Source: Flavobacterium cerinum
GTDB taxonomy: Bacteria; Bacteroidota; Bacteroidia; Flavobacteriales; Flavobacteriaceae
Direction: 5' to 3'
NCBI RefSeq assembly: GCF_024496085.1
Contig: NZ_CP101751.1
Location: 3,162,001 to 3,226,000 of the forward strand
Length of the DNA: 64,000 bases
The notes under the pieces: generated by a model
Database searches by the model: none
What the model was told of the DNA's origin: nothing
The model's input: the letters and a program-made list of their open reading frames with translations, nothing else
Program-made: the position numbers and the translations under genes
Part shown: in pieces, positions 51,969 through 60,180 of the stretch
How the letters are laid out: each line of letters starts with the position of its first letter
How positions within the stretch are numbered: position 1 is the first letter of the stretch

Positions 51969-52919
51969 TTATCTATTTTCAAGCCATTTTATTGCTTTAT
52001 CCAAAGCTTCATCACTTTTACAAACAACATCCGGAATGATACTTTTACCGTATTTCTGTTTGTTTCTGTCGGCAAAAACAGTAGTTGCCAAATTGATTCG
52101 GGAACCGTCAGACAGTGTAAAAGATTGGCAACCGGTCGAAACTCCGAAAGTCGGCTCGCCAAATGATTTTACGTTCGGAAGTCCTCTAAAGACAACTGAC
52201 ATTGCTTCTCCGGAACTCGCCGTCCGATTATTTGTCAGCACTGCAATTTTTACGGCTTTTGTTTTAAGTAGTATTTTGTTTTTATTTTCTGCTAAAAGTT
52301 CCTGATCGCCAAAAGCTTTCCCGTTGTTGTAAATCCAGGGAGTCGGTTTATCATTCGGATCAAAAAAGTATCCTTGTACTCCGTTATCAAGTAAAGGACC
52401 AACTGCAACCAACATCGGCCACATATTTCCGCCGAAATTTTCCCTCAGATCGACAATCCATCCTTTTTTCGCTTGCGTATTTTGTAATGCTATTTTTGCT
52501 GTGATCGTTTCAATATAATGTTCAATTTCCTTTTCTCCGCCGATACAAAATGGAATTCTAATATAACCGATAGCATTCGGCACTACCTCATCCGTAAAAA
52601 CCGGTAAAGGCTTTTCTTCTTCCGAATTGTTTTTATTTGCAGCGGAAAAATAACTATGATTATCTTCTAAACGCGTTATGGCATGAGTAATGGCCGGATA
52701 GGTGTCTGCTATGGTATGACTGTTATTTGCATACTGGTACACTTCATTTCTAAAACGATCCCAGTCTATTTTGTTTTTATTGACAGAATGTGTTTTTAAT
52801 AGTCGAATTACCTCTTCAATATAACTTTCGGATTTTGGCGACACATTATGTAACTGTTGGTTTTTACAACTCATCACCATCAAAAGAACTGTCGTAAGAA
52901 AAAGGATTTTTTGTTTCAT
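51969..52919 (-). CDS. S41-family peptidase (tail-specific protease-like)
   Basis: This 316-residue protein has a lipoprotein signal (LLMVMSCKNQ). The S41 core is clear: GWIVDLRENFGGNMWPML, the catalytic Ser in LTNNRTASSGEAMSVVF and Lys/Gly-rich FGEPTFGVSTGCQSF. No PDZ domain is visible, so it is the short retinol-binding-like/C-terminal protease branch. It probably cleaves periplasmic proteins. It is followed on the same strand by two hypothetical genes upstream of it. Confidence 0.87.
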   Translation of the reverse strand: MKQKILFLTTVLLMVMSCKNQQLHNVSPKSESYIEEVIRLLKTHSVNKNKIDWDRFRNEVYQYANNSHTIADTYPAITHAITRLEDNHSYFSAANKNNSEEEKPLPVFTDEVVPNAIGYIRIPFCIGGEKEIEHYIETITAKIALQNTQAKKGWIVDLRENFGGNMWPMLVAVGPLLDNGVQGYFFDPNDKPTPWIYNNGKAFGDQELLAENKNKILLKTKAVKIAVLTNNRTASSGEAMSVVFRGLPNVKSFGEPTFGVSTGCQSFTLSDGSRINLATTVFADRNKQKYGKSIIPDVVCKSDEALDKAIKWLENR

Positions 52920-52946
52920 CTAAATCTGATTTTTATCGGTAACTTC

Positions 52947-53444
52947 TTAAACAATACTATCATGATTCTTTCTGTAATCTTCAAATGTAAAATATATTGC
53001 TGTTTTTCCGTTTAAATGATTCAGCGTTATATATTTATCGGGATTCTGAATTAATTCAGCTAAAACTTTGAGTTGATAAATTTCCGGTAATGCTTTCTTT
53101 ATCAAATCAAAAGCAATGTCTTTGGTATTTACGATGAAACGACATTCGCTGTCATCATAGATCGACAACTGACCTATTTCATTTAATTCAATCTTACAAT
53201 TGATAATTGTTATATTGTTATCATTCTCTAAGAACGTAATAAACTCTTCTATAGTATTAATCTCAGGAATGTCATTTTCGGTTGCAAATCCTATTTTTTT
53301 ATAGTTGGTCGCACCGAATTCTTCTATCTTTATTTTTGTGTTTTTATTGAGTAACCTGATTCCTTCTAATGTTGAATATGTGCCCAAATATATTTCATAT
53401 TTATCATTCGTTTTTCTTAATAAATATACTTTCGGATATATCAT
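52947..53444 (-). CDS. Hypothetical protein
   Basis: This 165-residue soluble protein has regular alpha/beta structure (KVYLLRKTNDKYEIYLGTYS, ECRFIVNTKDIAFDLI). No family is recognised. It lies 18 bases downstream of another hypothetical gene and 27 bases upstream of the S41 peptidase gene, so the three may be one transcript. Confidence 0.58.
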   Translation of the reverse strand: MIYPKVYLLRKTNDKYEIYLGTYSTLEGIRLLNKNTKIKIEEFGATNYKKIGFATENDIPEINTIEEFITFLENDNNITIINCKIELNEIGQLSIYDDSECRFIVNTKDIAFDLIKKALPEIYQLKVLAELIQNPDKYITLNHLNGKTAIYFTFEDYRKNHDSIV

Positions 53445-53462
53445 AAATAGCTTTATATAAAA

Positions 53463-53900
53463 TTATCTGCCTATTTTAAAACCTCCAACAGATAAAAGAT
53501 CGTTTAAATCAGGATCTTCCGGTTCTTTATACGGATTTAAAAGACTGTTTGTATAGCAACGGTCTAATTGTCGTACTAAAAATCCTTCCGGTGTTTCGTC
53601 TGTCAGTTTTACGCTTAGTGATTGTACTGAATTCCAAAATAGCTTCTGAAATGTGGTATGCATTAATCGGGTATCCAAAATTCGCAAAATACTTTCGGTT
53701 CCGTTTTTATAAAAGCAATATCCCGAATCGATATCTCCGTTTTCTTCATCGGGTAAAATATAGTGTATCCAGTTTTTTAGAATTCCTTCATCATCTGAAT
53801 TCGAAAGTTCATGCATTATTTGTTCTAAAACCAAATCGTAACCGGTAGATCGCGAAGACCAATCTGTTCCATCCGGTAATGTTATAAATCCTGACGCCAT
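53463..53900 (-). CDS. Hypothetical protein
   Basis: This 145-residue acidic soluble protein begins MASGFITLPDGTDWSSRSTG. It has an IHYILPDEENGDIDSGYCFY central part and a VRQLDRCYTN end. No family is recognised. It is followed by two same-strand genes with short gaps. Confidence 0.58.
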   Translation of the reverse strand: MASGFITLPDGTDWSSRSTGYDLVLEQIMHELSNSDDEGILKNWIHYILPDEENGDIDSGYCFYKNGTESILRILDTRLMHTTFQKLFWNSVQSLSVKLTDETPEGFLVRQLDRCYTNSLLNPYKEPEDPDLNDLLSVGGFKIGR

Positions 53901-53976
53901 GTGACTCGTTTATGATTGGCAATAAAGTTAGAAAAACTAAGTCCGTATTTAGTTATCTATCCTAATCATTTTTATG

Positions 53977-54333
53977 CTAAAATCCGGCTTTACTAATCTG
54001 TATCAAATCCTTTACTTCTTTGCTCCAGTCTAATTCATTAATTTCCGGATTTGTTTTAGAAAACTTTACAATAAAATATTTAGGTAACGGCGAGCTAATT
54101 GCTGAATCAATAGTAGCATATCCGATATATTTAATATCGTTTACATAGAACTGATATTGGATACAATCTTTAAAACCATCGGAAAACTGATACTTAATGG
54201 TTTTCCCCACAGTAAAATCACAATCCTTATTCAAATTATTATTACGTTCGAAGCCAACATACCAATTGATTAAAAATACTAACAATATTCCTGTAAAAAT
54301 CAGTAAATAAAGCTTATAACGTTCTTTTTTCAT
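53977..54333 (-). CDS. Hypothetical single-span membrane protein
   Basis: This 118-residue protein has one N-terminal membrane helix (LYLLIFTGILLVFLINWYV) and a small C-terminal domain with a YQFYVNDIKYIGYATID strand pattern and two cysteines. No family is recognised. A REP remnant lies just upstream of its start. Confidence 0.6.
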   Translation of the reverse strand: MKKERYKLYLLIFTGILLVFLINWYVGFERNNNLNKDCDFTVGKTIKYQFSDGFKDCIQYQFYVNDIKYIGYATIDSAISSPLPKYFIVKFSKTNPEINELDWSKEVKDLIQISKAGF

Positions 54334-54362
54334 AACTCTTTTCTTATAATATTTTATTGGAT

Positions 54363-54403
54363 ACGGTTTTACATCCGAGGTTTAGCCGAACAGACTCTAA
54401 ATA
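54363..54403 (+). repeat. Degenerate REP right-arm remnant
   Basis: The sequence ACGGTTTTACATCCGAGG then TTTAGCCGAAC follows the insert-carrying right ends of copies D, E and I. It lies 14 kb from the array. Confidence 0.6.
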
Positions 54404-54523
54404 TGGAGACAGAAATATACGGGTTGGTTATATTATTTCAGTATTAACCGTTAGTTTTTTAGTATATCTGATGATCAAAAATAACAGCCAAACAAAATAA
54501 ATCTATATTACTTAATGTAACGA

Positions 54524-54928
54524 TCATTTACCTTGTTTCAATTCAGAAAGCAAACTTTGCAGGGTATTAATTCCCCAATGTTCAAAATACTGTCCGTCTT
54601 TTATCCGTACAATATCAATAATATTAATCTTAATCGATTTACCGGTTGGCTCAAAATCAAAAAGTTTCCCCAAATGAGTGCCTCGTATTATTTTTCGAGT
54701 TACTACTTTGTCATTCTCCTCAATCTGGTCCTCTATTTCGACTACGAGATCCGGAAAAGCCGGTTTCAGAATAGTATGAAACGTATACCACATCCCTTCT
54801 GCTCCGTTTGCTGTCGGTGGCGCCGTATGGTTTATAAACTCAGGATGCATCAATGTTTTAAAGGTTTCGTAATTTGTTTGTTCGATTACTTCTTTATTGA
54901 ATTTTTTTACAATTTCTTTATTGTTCAT
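54524..54928 (-). CDS. SnoaL-like ester cyclase-family protein
   Basis: This 134-residue protein has an NTF2-like fold: NKEVIEQTNYETFKTLMHPE, the FINHTAPP pocket motif, FPDLVVEIEDQIEENDKVV and NIIDIVRIKDGQYFEHWG. SnoaL-like proteins include polyketide cyclases and many uncharacterised enzymes. It is a single gene and the substrate is unknown. Confidence 0.8.
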   Translation of the reverse strand: MNNKEIVKKFNKEVIEQTNYETFKTLMHPEFINHTAPPTANGAEGMWYTFHTILKPAFPDLVVEIEDQIEENDKVVTRKIIRGTHLGKLFDFEPTGKSIKINIIDIVRIKDGQYFEHWGINTLQSLLSELKQGK

Positions 54929-54964
54929 CTTTATAGTATTTGGAGTCTGTACTAGTGCTTATTA

Positions 54965-55330
54965 TTACCAGGTTCGAAGCGAATCGTATTCCTGTCGCAA
55001 TGCTTTGGACAACTTACCAACCACCTCATCAATTGAATGCCGGATACATTCCTTTACCTTACTGTCATTCATATCATTATTTAATACAATACTATTCCAG
55101 TACTTTTTGTTAAAATGCCAGGCCGGAGTAATACTTTGATAACGATCCCGGAGTTCCATTGCCAGATCCGGATTACATTTTACACTGATTTTCAGATCCG
55201 GATCATTCATCGGAATTACAGCAAACCATTTATCGTATACCCGAAAGATCAGGTATTCCTCCTTAAACGGCATATATTCTGTAACCAACGGCAACGACAG
55301 ACAATATTCGCGTAGTTCTTCAATGTTCAT
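54965..55330 (-). CDS. MmcQ/YjbR-family DNA-binding protein
   Basis: This 121-residue protein has the YjbR pattern: NIEELREYCLSLPLVTEYMP, the PFKEEYLIFRVYDKWFAVI strand and AMELRDRYQSITPAWHFNKKYWNSIV. The family has a double-wing fold that binds DNA weakly; the role is unknown. It is monocistronic and convergent with the SnoaL gene direction. Confidence 0.85.
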   Translation of the reverse strand: MNIEELREYCLSLPLVTEYMPFKEEYLIFRVYDKWFAVIPMNDPDLKISVKCNPDLAMELRDRYQSITPAWHFNKKYWNSIVLNNDMNDSKVKECIRHSIDEVVGKLSKALRQEYDSLRTW

Positions 55331-55426
55331 CCTTTTATATCCTGTTTATACATTGCTATGCTAAAAGTACTGAATTTAATCATGACCTTTATTATAACAG
55401 TATAAAAATGCTCGTCGGATTTACAG

Positions 55427-55434
55427 TAATTTTG
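55427..55434 (+). promoter_or_regulatory. Putative -7 element for the VOC gene
   Basis: TAATTTTG is an exact TAnnTTTG match, 40 bases before the start codon. Confidence 0.5.
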
Positions 55435-55474
55435 TATTACCTTTAATGGAACGTATATTCATAATTACTTATTT

Positions 55475-55855
55475 ATGGAGATTCAACAAATCGATCATAT
55501 TGTATTAACGGTAGCCGATATTGATACAACTGTACAGTTTTATTCCACTGTCTTAGGCTTTCAGGAAGTAACATTCGGAAATAACCGAAAAGCACTGACA
55601 TTTGGAAATCAGAAGATCAACTTACATCAAAAAGGACAGGAATTTGAACCTAAAGCCAACAAACCCACCTGCGGATCGGCTGATTTGTGTTTTATAGCCA
55701 AAACCGCTATTTCAACAGTTCTGAAAGAATTAGAAGAAAAAGGTATTACCATTATTGAAGGAATTGTTGAAAGAACCGGAGCTATGGGGAAAATCCAGTC
55801 GGTTTACTTTCGTGATCCGGATCAAAACCTGATTGAGATAAGTAATTATCTTTAA
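55475..55855 (+). CDS. VOC-family (glyoxalase-like) protein
   Basis: This 126-residue protein has one VOC domain: IDHIVLTVADIDTTVQFYST with the first metal-binding His, and late SVYFRDPDQNLIEISNY with the Glu ligand. The two halves show the beta-alpha-beta-beta-beta repeat. It resembles VOC proteins near virulence (the YqjT/FosA-like glyoxalase group). The reaction is unknown. Confidence 0.87.
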   Translation: MEIQQIDHIVLTVADIDTTVQFYSTVLGFQEVTFGNNRKALTFGNQKINLHQKGQEFEPKANKPTCGSADLCFIAKTAISTVLKELEEKGITIIEGIVERTGAMGKIQSVYFRDPDQNLIEISNYL

Positions 55856-56007
55856 CCATAAATCGTTAGTTGAAATATTTGATATAGCAATTATTTTATA
55901 ATTCTTAAACGTTTTTAATATGTTAATTCCATCATTTTTATTGTAAGATAATTTTTATTTGAGTTATTTTGAGTAGTACGTTTATTCGCAATCAACTCAC
56001 ACAATTT

Positions 56008-56688
56008 ATGTCGGCATCAACACATCCGTTAGACAATCCGGTTTATCATTCCTTACACGAAACACACCAACACCTTTCTATTGAATACAATGGTATGGCT
56101 TGCTATAATCCGGATTATTGTCCGTTTGGCGGTTTTATAAATCCGGATGCTACCGAAAATAGCATTGCGCAATATGCCCGGTTAACCGATACCTTTTTTA
56201 TTGTAGGAGAAAAACCTTGTTTTGGCAATTCGGTAAAATTAACCAACGAGTTGATTTGTGATCAAATGATCCTATCCGAACCGATTCCGGTTTCAGAACA
56301 ACAGGAAATCACCTTATTACAAGAGCACCAACGCAAAGAATTACTGGAATTAGTGAACCTTGTACAACCCGGGTATTTTAAGATTAAAACACCGGAAATG
56401 GGTCGCTATTACGGTATTTATAAAAATGGTATCTTAGTAGCTGTTACCGGCGAACGGATGAAAATGAACCGCTATACCGAAATCAGTGCTGTTGTAACAC
56501 ATCCGGATCATACCGGAAAAGGATATGCTTCACAATTGGTAACCTATGTCGCAAATATGATTTTTCAGGAAAATAAAATCCCGTATTTGCACGTCGCATC
56601 ATCAAACACAAGAGCGATTGCGGTTTACGAAAAGCTCGGTTTTGTTACCCGACGTAAAATCAGTTTTTGGAATTTTATAACGTTGTAA
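56008..56688 (+). CDS. GNAT-family N-acetyltransferase (FR47-like)
   Basis: The C-terminal half carries the GNAT core (ISAVVTHPDHTGKGYASQLV with the acetyl-CoA loop, and ASSNTRAIAVYEKLGF). The N-terminal half (HPLDNPVYHSLHETHQHL) fits FR47-like members, which have such an extra domain. The chosen ATG at 56008 gives 226 residues. A longer frame begins with a TTG at 55969 (13 more residues) and cannot be excluded. Five bases separate it from the next gene, so they probably share a transcript. Confidence 0.82.
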   Translation: MSASTHPLDNPVYHSLHETHQHLSIEYNGMACYNPDYCPFGGFINPDATENSIAQYARLTDTFFIVGEKPCFGNSVKLTNELICDQMILSEPIPVSEQQEITLLQEHQRKELLELVNLVQPGYFKIKTPEMGRYYGIYKNGILVAVTGERMKMNRYTEISAVVTHPDHTGKGYASQLVTYVANMIFQENKIPYLHVASSNTRAIAVYEKLGFVTRRKISFWNFITL

Positions 56689-56693
56689 TTACT

Positions 56694-57863
56694 ATGACCA
56701 TTCGATTATTACTTTTCTCTTTGTTTTCAATTACGGTTCAGGCACAATCGGAAAACGACTATTATCGATTTTCTGCCGATCTGTATCACAATCTGAATAA
56801 AGATACCACCGCCTGGAGATATCAGATGAGTGCCACACAGTTTTCTATTAGCGGCTACTATAAAACCGGATTGGAAATATGGGATAAAAACGGTGTTCGG
56901 AAACCAAATCCGATGTCTTCTCAGGATAGTTTGCTTTTCTTTAAATCCAAACAACTAAAGGCAAAGGATTATATTGTAGATCGTTCTAAAAACGAACAGA
57001 TCATTATTATTAATGAAGCGCATACCAATGCCCGTCACCGAACTTTTACCCGATCGTTATTAAAAGGATTATATGATAATGGCTATCGTTATTTAGGGCT
57101 GGAGGCTTTACAGGATACGATTATCAACCGGCGAAAATTTCCGGTTTTGGATAGTGGTGTTTATACCAAAGAACCGGAATTCGGGAATTTGCTTTCCGAA
57201 GCTTTACAGATCGGTTTTACGGTATTTGGCTATGAAGCATCGGAAGGAAAAAACAGAAAAGAACGGGAAATCGAACAGGCTCGTAATATTCAGGCGTTTA
57301 TTGACAGTCATCCGAAAGGAAAAGTATTAATCCATTGCGGACATGATCATGTTTTTGAAAACGAACATAAAACCTGGGAAAAAGCGATGGCCGGAAGAAT
57401 TAAGGAATATACCGGTATTGATCCGTTTACGATTAATCAGATTCCTTACACTGAAAAAGGAAGTCCGGAATTCAACCCGCCTTATATCAATCAGATTACC
57501 GAAAACGATCCGGTTGTATTACGCACGGAATCCGGAACACTTTTTAACGGTTTATCTGCTCCGAAACAAACGGATATTATTGTCCTGTTTCCACCGACAC
57601 GTTATGAAAAAGGACGTCCGAACTGGCTTCAAACCGGAAAAGTATCCTATATTCTTCCTAAGAAAAAAATAAAAAACAGTCCGCTATTAATTGCCGCTTA
57701 CCGGACAAAAGAATACGAACAACAAGGAATTCCGGCCGATATAATTGAAATTACGGAGAAAAATGTTATTCCACCTTTATATCTTGCTCCGGGAACATAC
57801 GACATTATTATTAAAGACAAAACGTATAAAATACAGGATCGCTATTCGGTGACCTTAAAATAA
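56694..57863 (+). CDS. Secreted ChaN/erythromycin-esterase-like protein
   Basis: The chosen ATG at 56694 gives 389 residues with a signal peptide (LLLFSLFSITVQAQ). Motifs IIIINEAHTNARHRTFTRSL (GExH-like with Glu and His), GYRYLGLEALQDT and VLIHCGHDHVFEN recall the EreA/ChaN-Tiki superfamily of metal or heme-linked hydrolases. A C-terminal beta domain follows. The substrate is unknown. It is likely co-transcribed with the GNAT gene five bases upstream. Confidence 0.68.
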   Translation: MTIRLLLFSLFSITVQAQSENDYYRFSADLYHNLNKDTTAWRYQMSATQFSISGYYKTGLEIWDKNGVRKPNPMSSQDSLLFFKSKQLKAKDYIVDRSKNEQIIIINEAHTNARHRTFTRSLLKGLYDNGYRYLGLEALQDTIINRRKFPVLDSGVYTKEPEFGNLLSEALQIGFTVFGYEASEGKNRKEREIEQARNIQAFIDSHPKGKVLIHCGHDHVFENEHKTWEKAMAGRIKEYTGIDPFTINQIPYTEKGSPEFNPPYINQITENDPVVLRTESGTLFNGLSAPKQTDIIVLFPPTRYEKGRPNWLQTGKVSYILPKKKIKNSPLLIAAYRTKEYEQQGIPADIIEITEKNVIPPLYLAPGTYDIIIKDKTYKIQDRYSVTLK

Positions 57864-57936
57864 AATCATCACTATAGGAGATTACGAAAATGAATGATTT
57901 ACCATACCCAACAGGTATTTATCCTAACCACTGAAT

Positions 57937-58317
57937 ATGCTATCAAAACAAAATCCCGTCGTTTATTTTGAAATTCCTGTTACCGACCTCGATCGGGCCA
58001 TACGATTTTATACCGCTGTTTTTGATTTTAACTTCGAGAAAACCAATATCGATCATAATGAAATGGCATTATTTCCGCTATCCGATACTCTACCCGGAAT
58101 TAGCGGCGGTTTAGCCAAAGGAGAAATTTATAAGCCTACTTTAAATGGTATCGTTATTTATTTTCATACTAACAGTATCGAGCAAACACTTCAAAAAGCA
58201 ATAGCCAATGGCGGACAAGAATTATATCCGAAAACGTCTAACGGAGAACTGGGTTTTGTGGCTGAATTTATGGATTCAGAAGGCAATAGAATAGCCTTAC
58301 ATCAACCGGCTGATTAA
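57937..58317 (+). CDS. VOC-family (glyoxalase/bleomycin resistance-like) protein
   Basis: This 126-residue protein has a single VOC domain: VVYFEIPVTDLDRAIRFYTA and late FVAEFMDSEGNRIALHQ. It lacks the first-position His of metal glyoxalases (Glu is present instead in YFEIP), so it may be a non-enzymatic or different-metal member. It is preceded by a 14-codon ORF with a Shine-Dalgarno-like sequence, ending two bases before its ATG. Confidence 0.83.
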   Translation: MLSKQNPVVYFEIPVTDLDRAIRFYTAVFDFNFEKTNIDHNEMALFPLSDTLPGISGGLAKGEIYKPTLNGIVIYFHTNSIEQTLQKAIANGGQELYPKTSNGELGFVAEFMDSEGNRIALHQPAD

Positions 58318-58364
58318 ACTTTAGCCAAATATGGAATATGATCATCAAAATATAGTAAAAAAAC

Positions 58365-58394
58365 AAAACCCCTGAGCGTGTACTCAGGGGTTTT
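58365..58394. terminator. Strong bidirectional terminator
   Basis: Perfect 12-base arms AAAACCCCTGAG and CTCAGGGGTTTT with a six-base loop lie between the VOC gene and the convergent small membrane protein gene. Confidence 0.9.
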
Positions 58395-58413
58395 ATGTAT
58401 CTTTTGAAAAGTG

Positions 58414-58596
58414 TTATACTCTTCCTTTTAGCGCATTAAATACCCATGCAATAGCAAAAAATCCGATTCCTACTGCTCCGAATCCCCAACCGGCTACATC
58501 CGCATATCGGTAAACAGCTAATCCGATTAACAATAATCCCATTAAAACCATAATTAAAGTGGCCCACCCTAAAATGGTATTTTTATTCATGCCCAT
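58414..58596 (-). CDS. CAL67264-family small membrane protein
   Basis: This 60-residue protein has two membrane helices (LGWATLIMVLMGLLLIGLAV and WGFGAVGIGFFAIAWVF) with a MGMNKNTILGWATLI start that fits the flavobacterial CAL67264 family as I remember it. The function is unknown. It uses the strong shared terminator. Confidence 0.78.
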   Translation of the reverse strand: MGMNKNTILGWATLIMVLMGLLLIGLAVYRYADVAGWGFGAVGIGFFAIAWVFNALKGRV

Positions 58597-58659
58597 AAGT
58601 CTTTAGTTTTTGAACGGCAAATATCGTAATAATATCAGAGTTACAAAAGCGTAAATGGG

Positions 58660-59664
58660 TTAATTAAATATCTTAACCAGCATTTCTTTTAGTAAATCCT
58701 GTTGTGGTAAAGCATTGGCGCCCACTCCCTTGCTTTTTACATCGATATCCCGTAAAACCGCTACAATCTGACTCACTTTTTTCATCGGGTAGTTCTTTAG
58801 TGCTACATCGTAATCTTTCAGGAAATACGGATTTACTTTTAGTACTTTCGCTACATTGGCCGGATTTTTATCTTTTAAACCGTGATATTGCAACAATTGA
58901 GAAAAGAATCCGAAAATCAGACCGGTTGTAACCACCAATGGATTGTCTTTTGGATTTTGTGCAAAATAATCGGCAATCTGATAAGCCTTTAACTGGTTTT
59001 TCTCCCCTATCGCTTTTCGTAACTCAAAATTGTTGTAATCCTTACTAAATCCGATATTATCTTCAATAATCTTTGGCGTTATTGTACTTCCTTTGGGTAG
59101 AATAATGGCCAACTTGTCCAGTTCGTTCGCTATTTTACTGAGATCCGTTCCGAGGAATTCCACCAGCATGGCAGCCGCTTTTGGCTCGATTTGATATCCT
59201 TTTCCGGATAAAACCCGCTTTAGCCAGTCACCTACCTGATTTTCATATAGTTTTTTACTTTCGAAAACCACTCCGGCTTTTTCGAGTACTTTGGTTACTT
59301 TTTTTCGTTTATCGAGTGTTTTGTATTTGTAGCAAACAACCAAAACGGTTGTTGGCTGCGGATTTTCGGCATAACTTTCCAGTTTGTCAATCGTACGCGA
59401 CAATTCCTGTGCCTCTTTTACTATTACCACCTGACGATCGGCCATCATCGGATAGCGTTTGGCATTCGATACAATCTCATCAACGGTAACATCACGTCCG
59501 TACAAAACCATCTGGTTAAAACCTTTTTCCACTTCCGTCAGGATATTATCTTCGATATAGTCGGTCAATTTATCAATATAATAGGGTTCTTCTCCCATTA
59601 AAAAATAAATCGGTTTAATATCGCCGGCTTTAATATCTTTTATGATTTTTAATACTTCCTCCAA
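58660..59664 (-). CDS. holA: DNA polymerase III subunit delta
   Basis: This 334-residue protein matches HolA: the N-terminal IKPIYFLMGEEPYYIDKLTD (nucleotide-binding-like region), YPMMADRQVVIVKEAQEL, a central FLGTDLSKIANELDKLAI, and ALPQQDLLKEMLVKIF at the end. HolA is the clamp-loader wrench that opens the beta clamp. The start is TTG (59662-59664); no in-frame ATG exists upstream, and the following EEVLKIIKDIK fits the family. It diverges from the HsdR-N gene. Confidence 0.92.
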   Translation of the reverse strand: MEEVLKIIKDIKAGDIKPIYFLMGEEPYYIDKLTDYIEDNILTEVEKGFNQMVLYGRDVTVDEIVSNAKRYPMMADRQVVIVKEAQELSRTIDKLESYAENPQPTTVLVVCYKYKTLDKRKKVTKVLEKAGVVFESKKLYENQVGDWLKRVLSGKGYQIEPKAAAMLVEFLGTDLSKIANELDKLAIILPKGSTITPKIIEDNIGFSKDYNNFELRKAIGEKNQLKAYQIADYFAQNPKDNPLVVTTGLIFGFFSQLLQYHGLKDKNPANVAKVLKVNPYFLKDYDVALKNYPMKKVSQIVAVLRDIDVKSKGVGANALPQQDLLKEMLVKIFN

Positions 59665-59707
59665 AACAGTTTCTTTAACAATTATCCGGAAATCAAAAAC
59701 TTCAATT

Positions 59708-59715
59708 TATATTTG
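59708..59715 (+). promoter_or_regulatory. Putative -7 element very close to the start of the HsdR-N gene
   Basis: TATATTTG ends five bases before the ATG at 59720. With normal spacing the transcript would start at or next to the ATG, giving a leaderless or nearly leaderless mRNA. Confidence 0.55.
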
Positions 59716-59719
59716 CAAC

Positions 59720-60169
59720 ATGCAAAATCTGAATTTTCCGCCTTATTCCTTTCGGTTCAAAAATAGTGAAAATAAAGTGGCCATTTTCGATGTGATCCGT
59801 AAAAAATTTATCCAGCTAACCCCTGAAGAATGGGTTCGGCAACATGTTGTTCAGTTTCTGTTACAAGATCAAAAATACCCGAAATCCTTAATTAATGTTG
59901 AAAAAGTCATCAGGATCAACGGACTAACCAAACGATATGATGCGGTCGTTTTTAAACCCGACGGAAAAATTTTCCTGCTAGTCGAATGTAAGGCGCCGGA
60001 AGTTCCCATTACGCAACAGGTTTTCGATCAGATTGCCCGTTATAATATGGTACTGGAAGCCGATTATTTAATGGTGACCAACGGACTAAATCATTATTTT
60101 TGTCGGATGGATTATGAAAAAGAGGAATACCAGTTCCTAAGAACGCTACCGGATTTTCCGCAGCTATAA
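59720..60169 (+). CDS. HsdR N-terminal-like (type I restriction enzyme R) protein
   Basis: The chosen ATG at 59720 gives 149 residues (MQNLNFPPYSFRFKNSENK); the longer frame begins in the divergent region. The domain has LTPEEWVRQHVVQFLL, RYDAVVFKPDGKIFLLVECK (PD-(D/E)xK nuclease-like core with ECK) and YLMVTNGLNHYFC. It is a stand-alone PD-(D/E)xK protein, much shorter than an R subunit, with no hsdM/hsdS or helicase nearby. Such orphans are common next to holA in Bacteroidota. The function is unknown. Confidence 0.85.
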   Translation: MQNLNFPPYSFRFKNSENKVAIFDVIRKKFIQLTPEEWVRQHVVQFLLQDQKYPKSLINVEKVIRINGLTKRYDAVVFKPDGKIFLLVECKAPEVPITQQVFDQIARYNMVLEADYLMVTNGLNHYFCRMDYEKEEYQFLRTLPDFPQL

Positions 60170-60180
60170 TATCAGAAACT

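Noticed and set aside
59720..60169. Type I restriction-modification system
   Set aside because: Only an HsdR N-terminal-like domain is present; no helicase part, hsdM or hsdS lies nearby.
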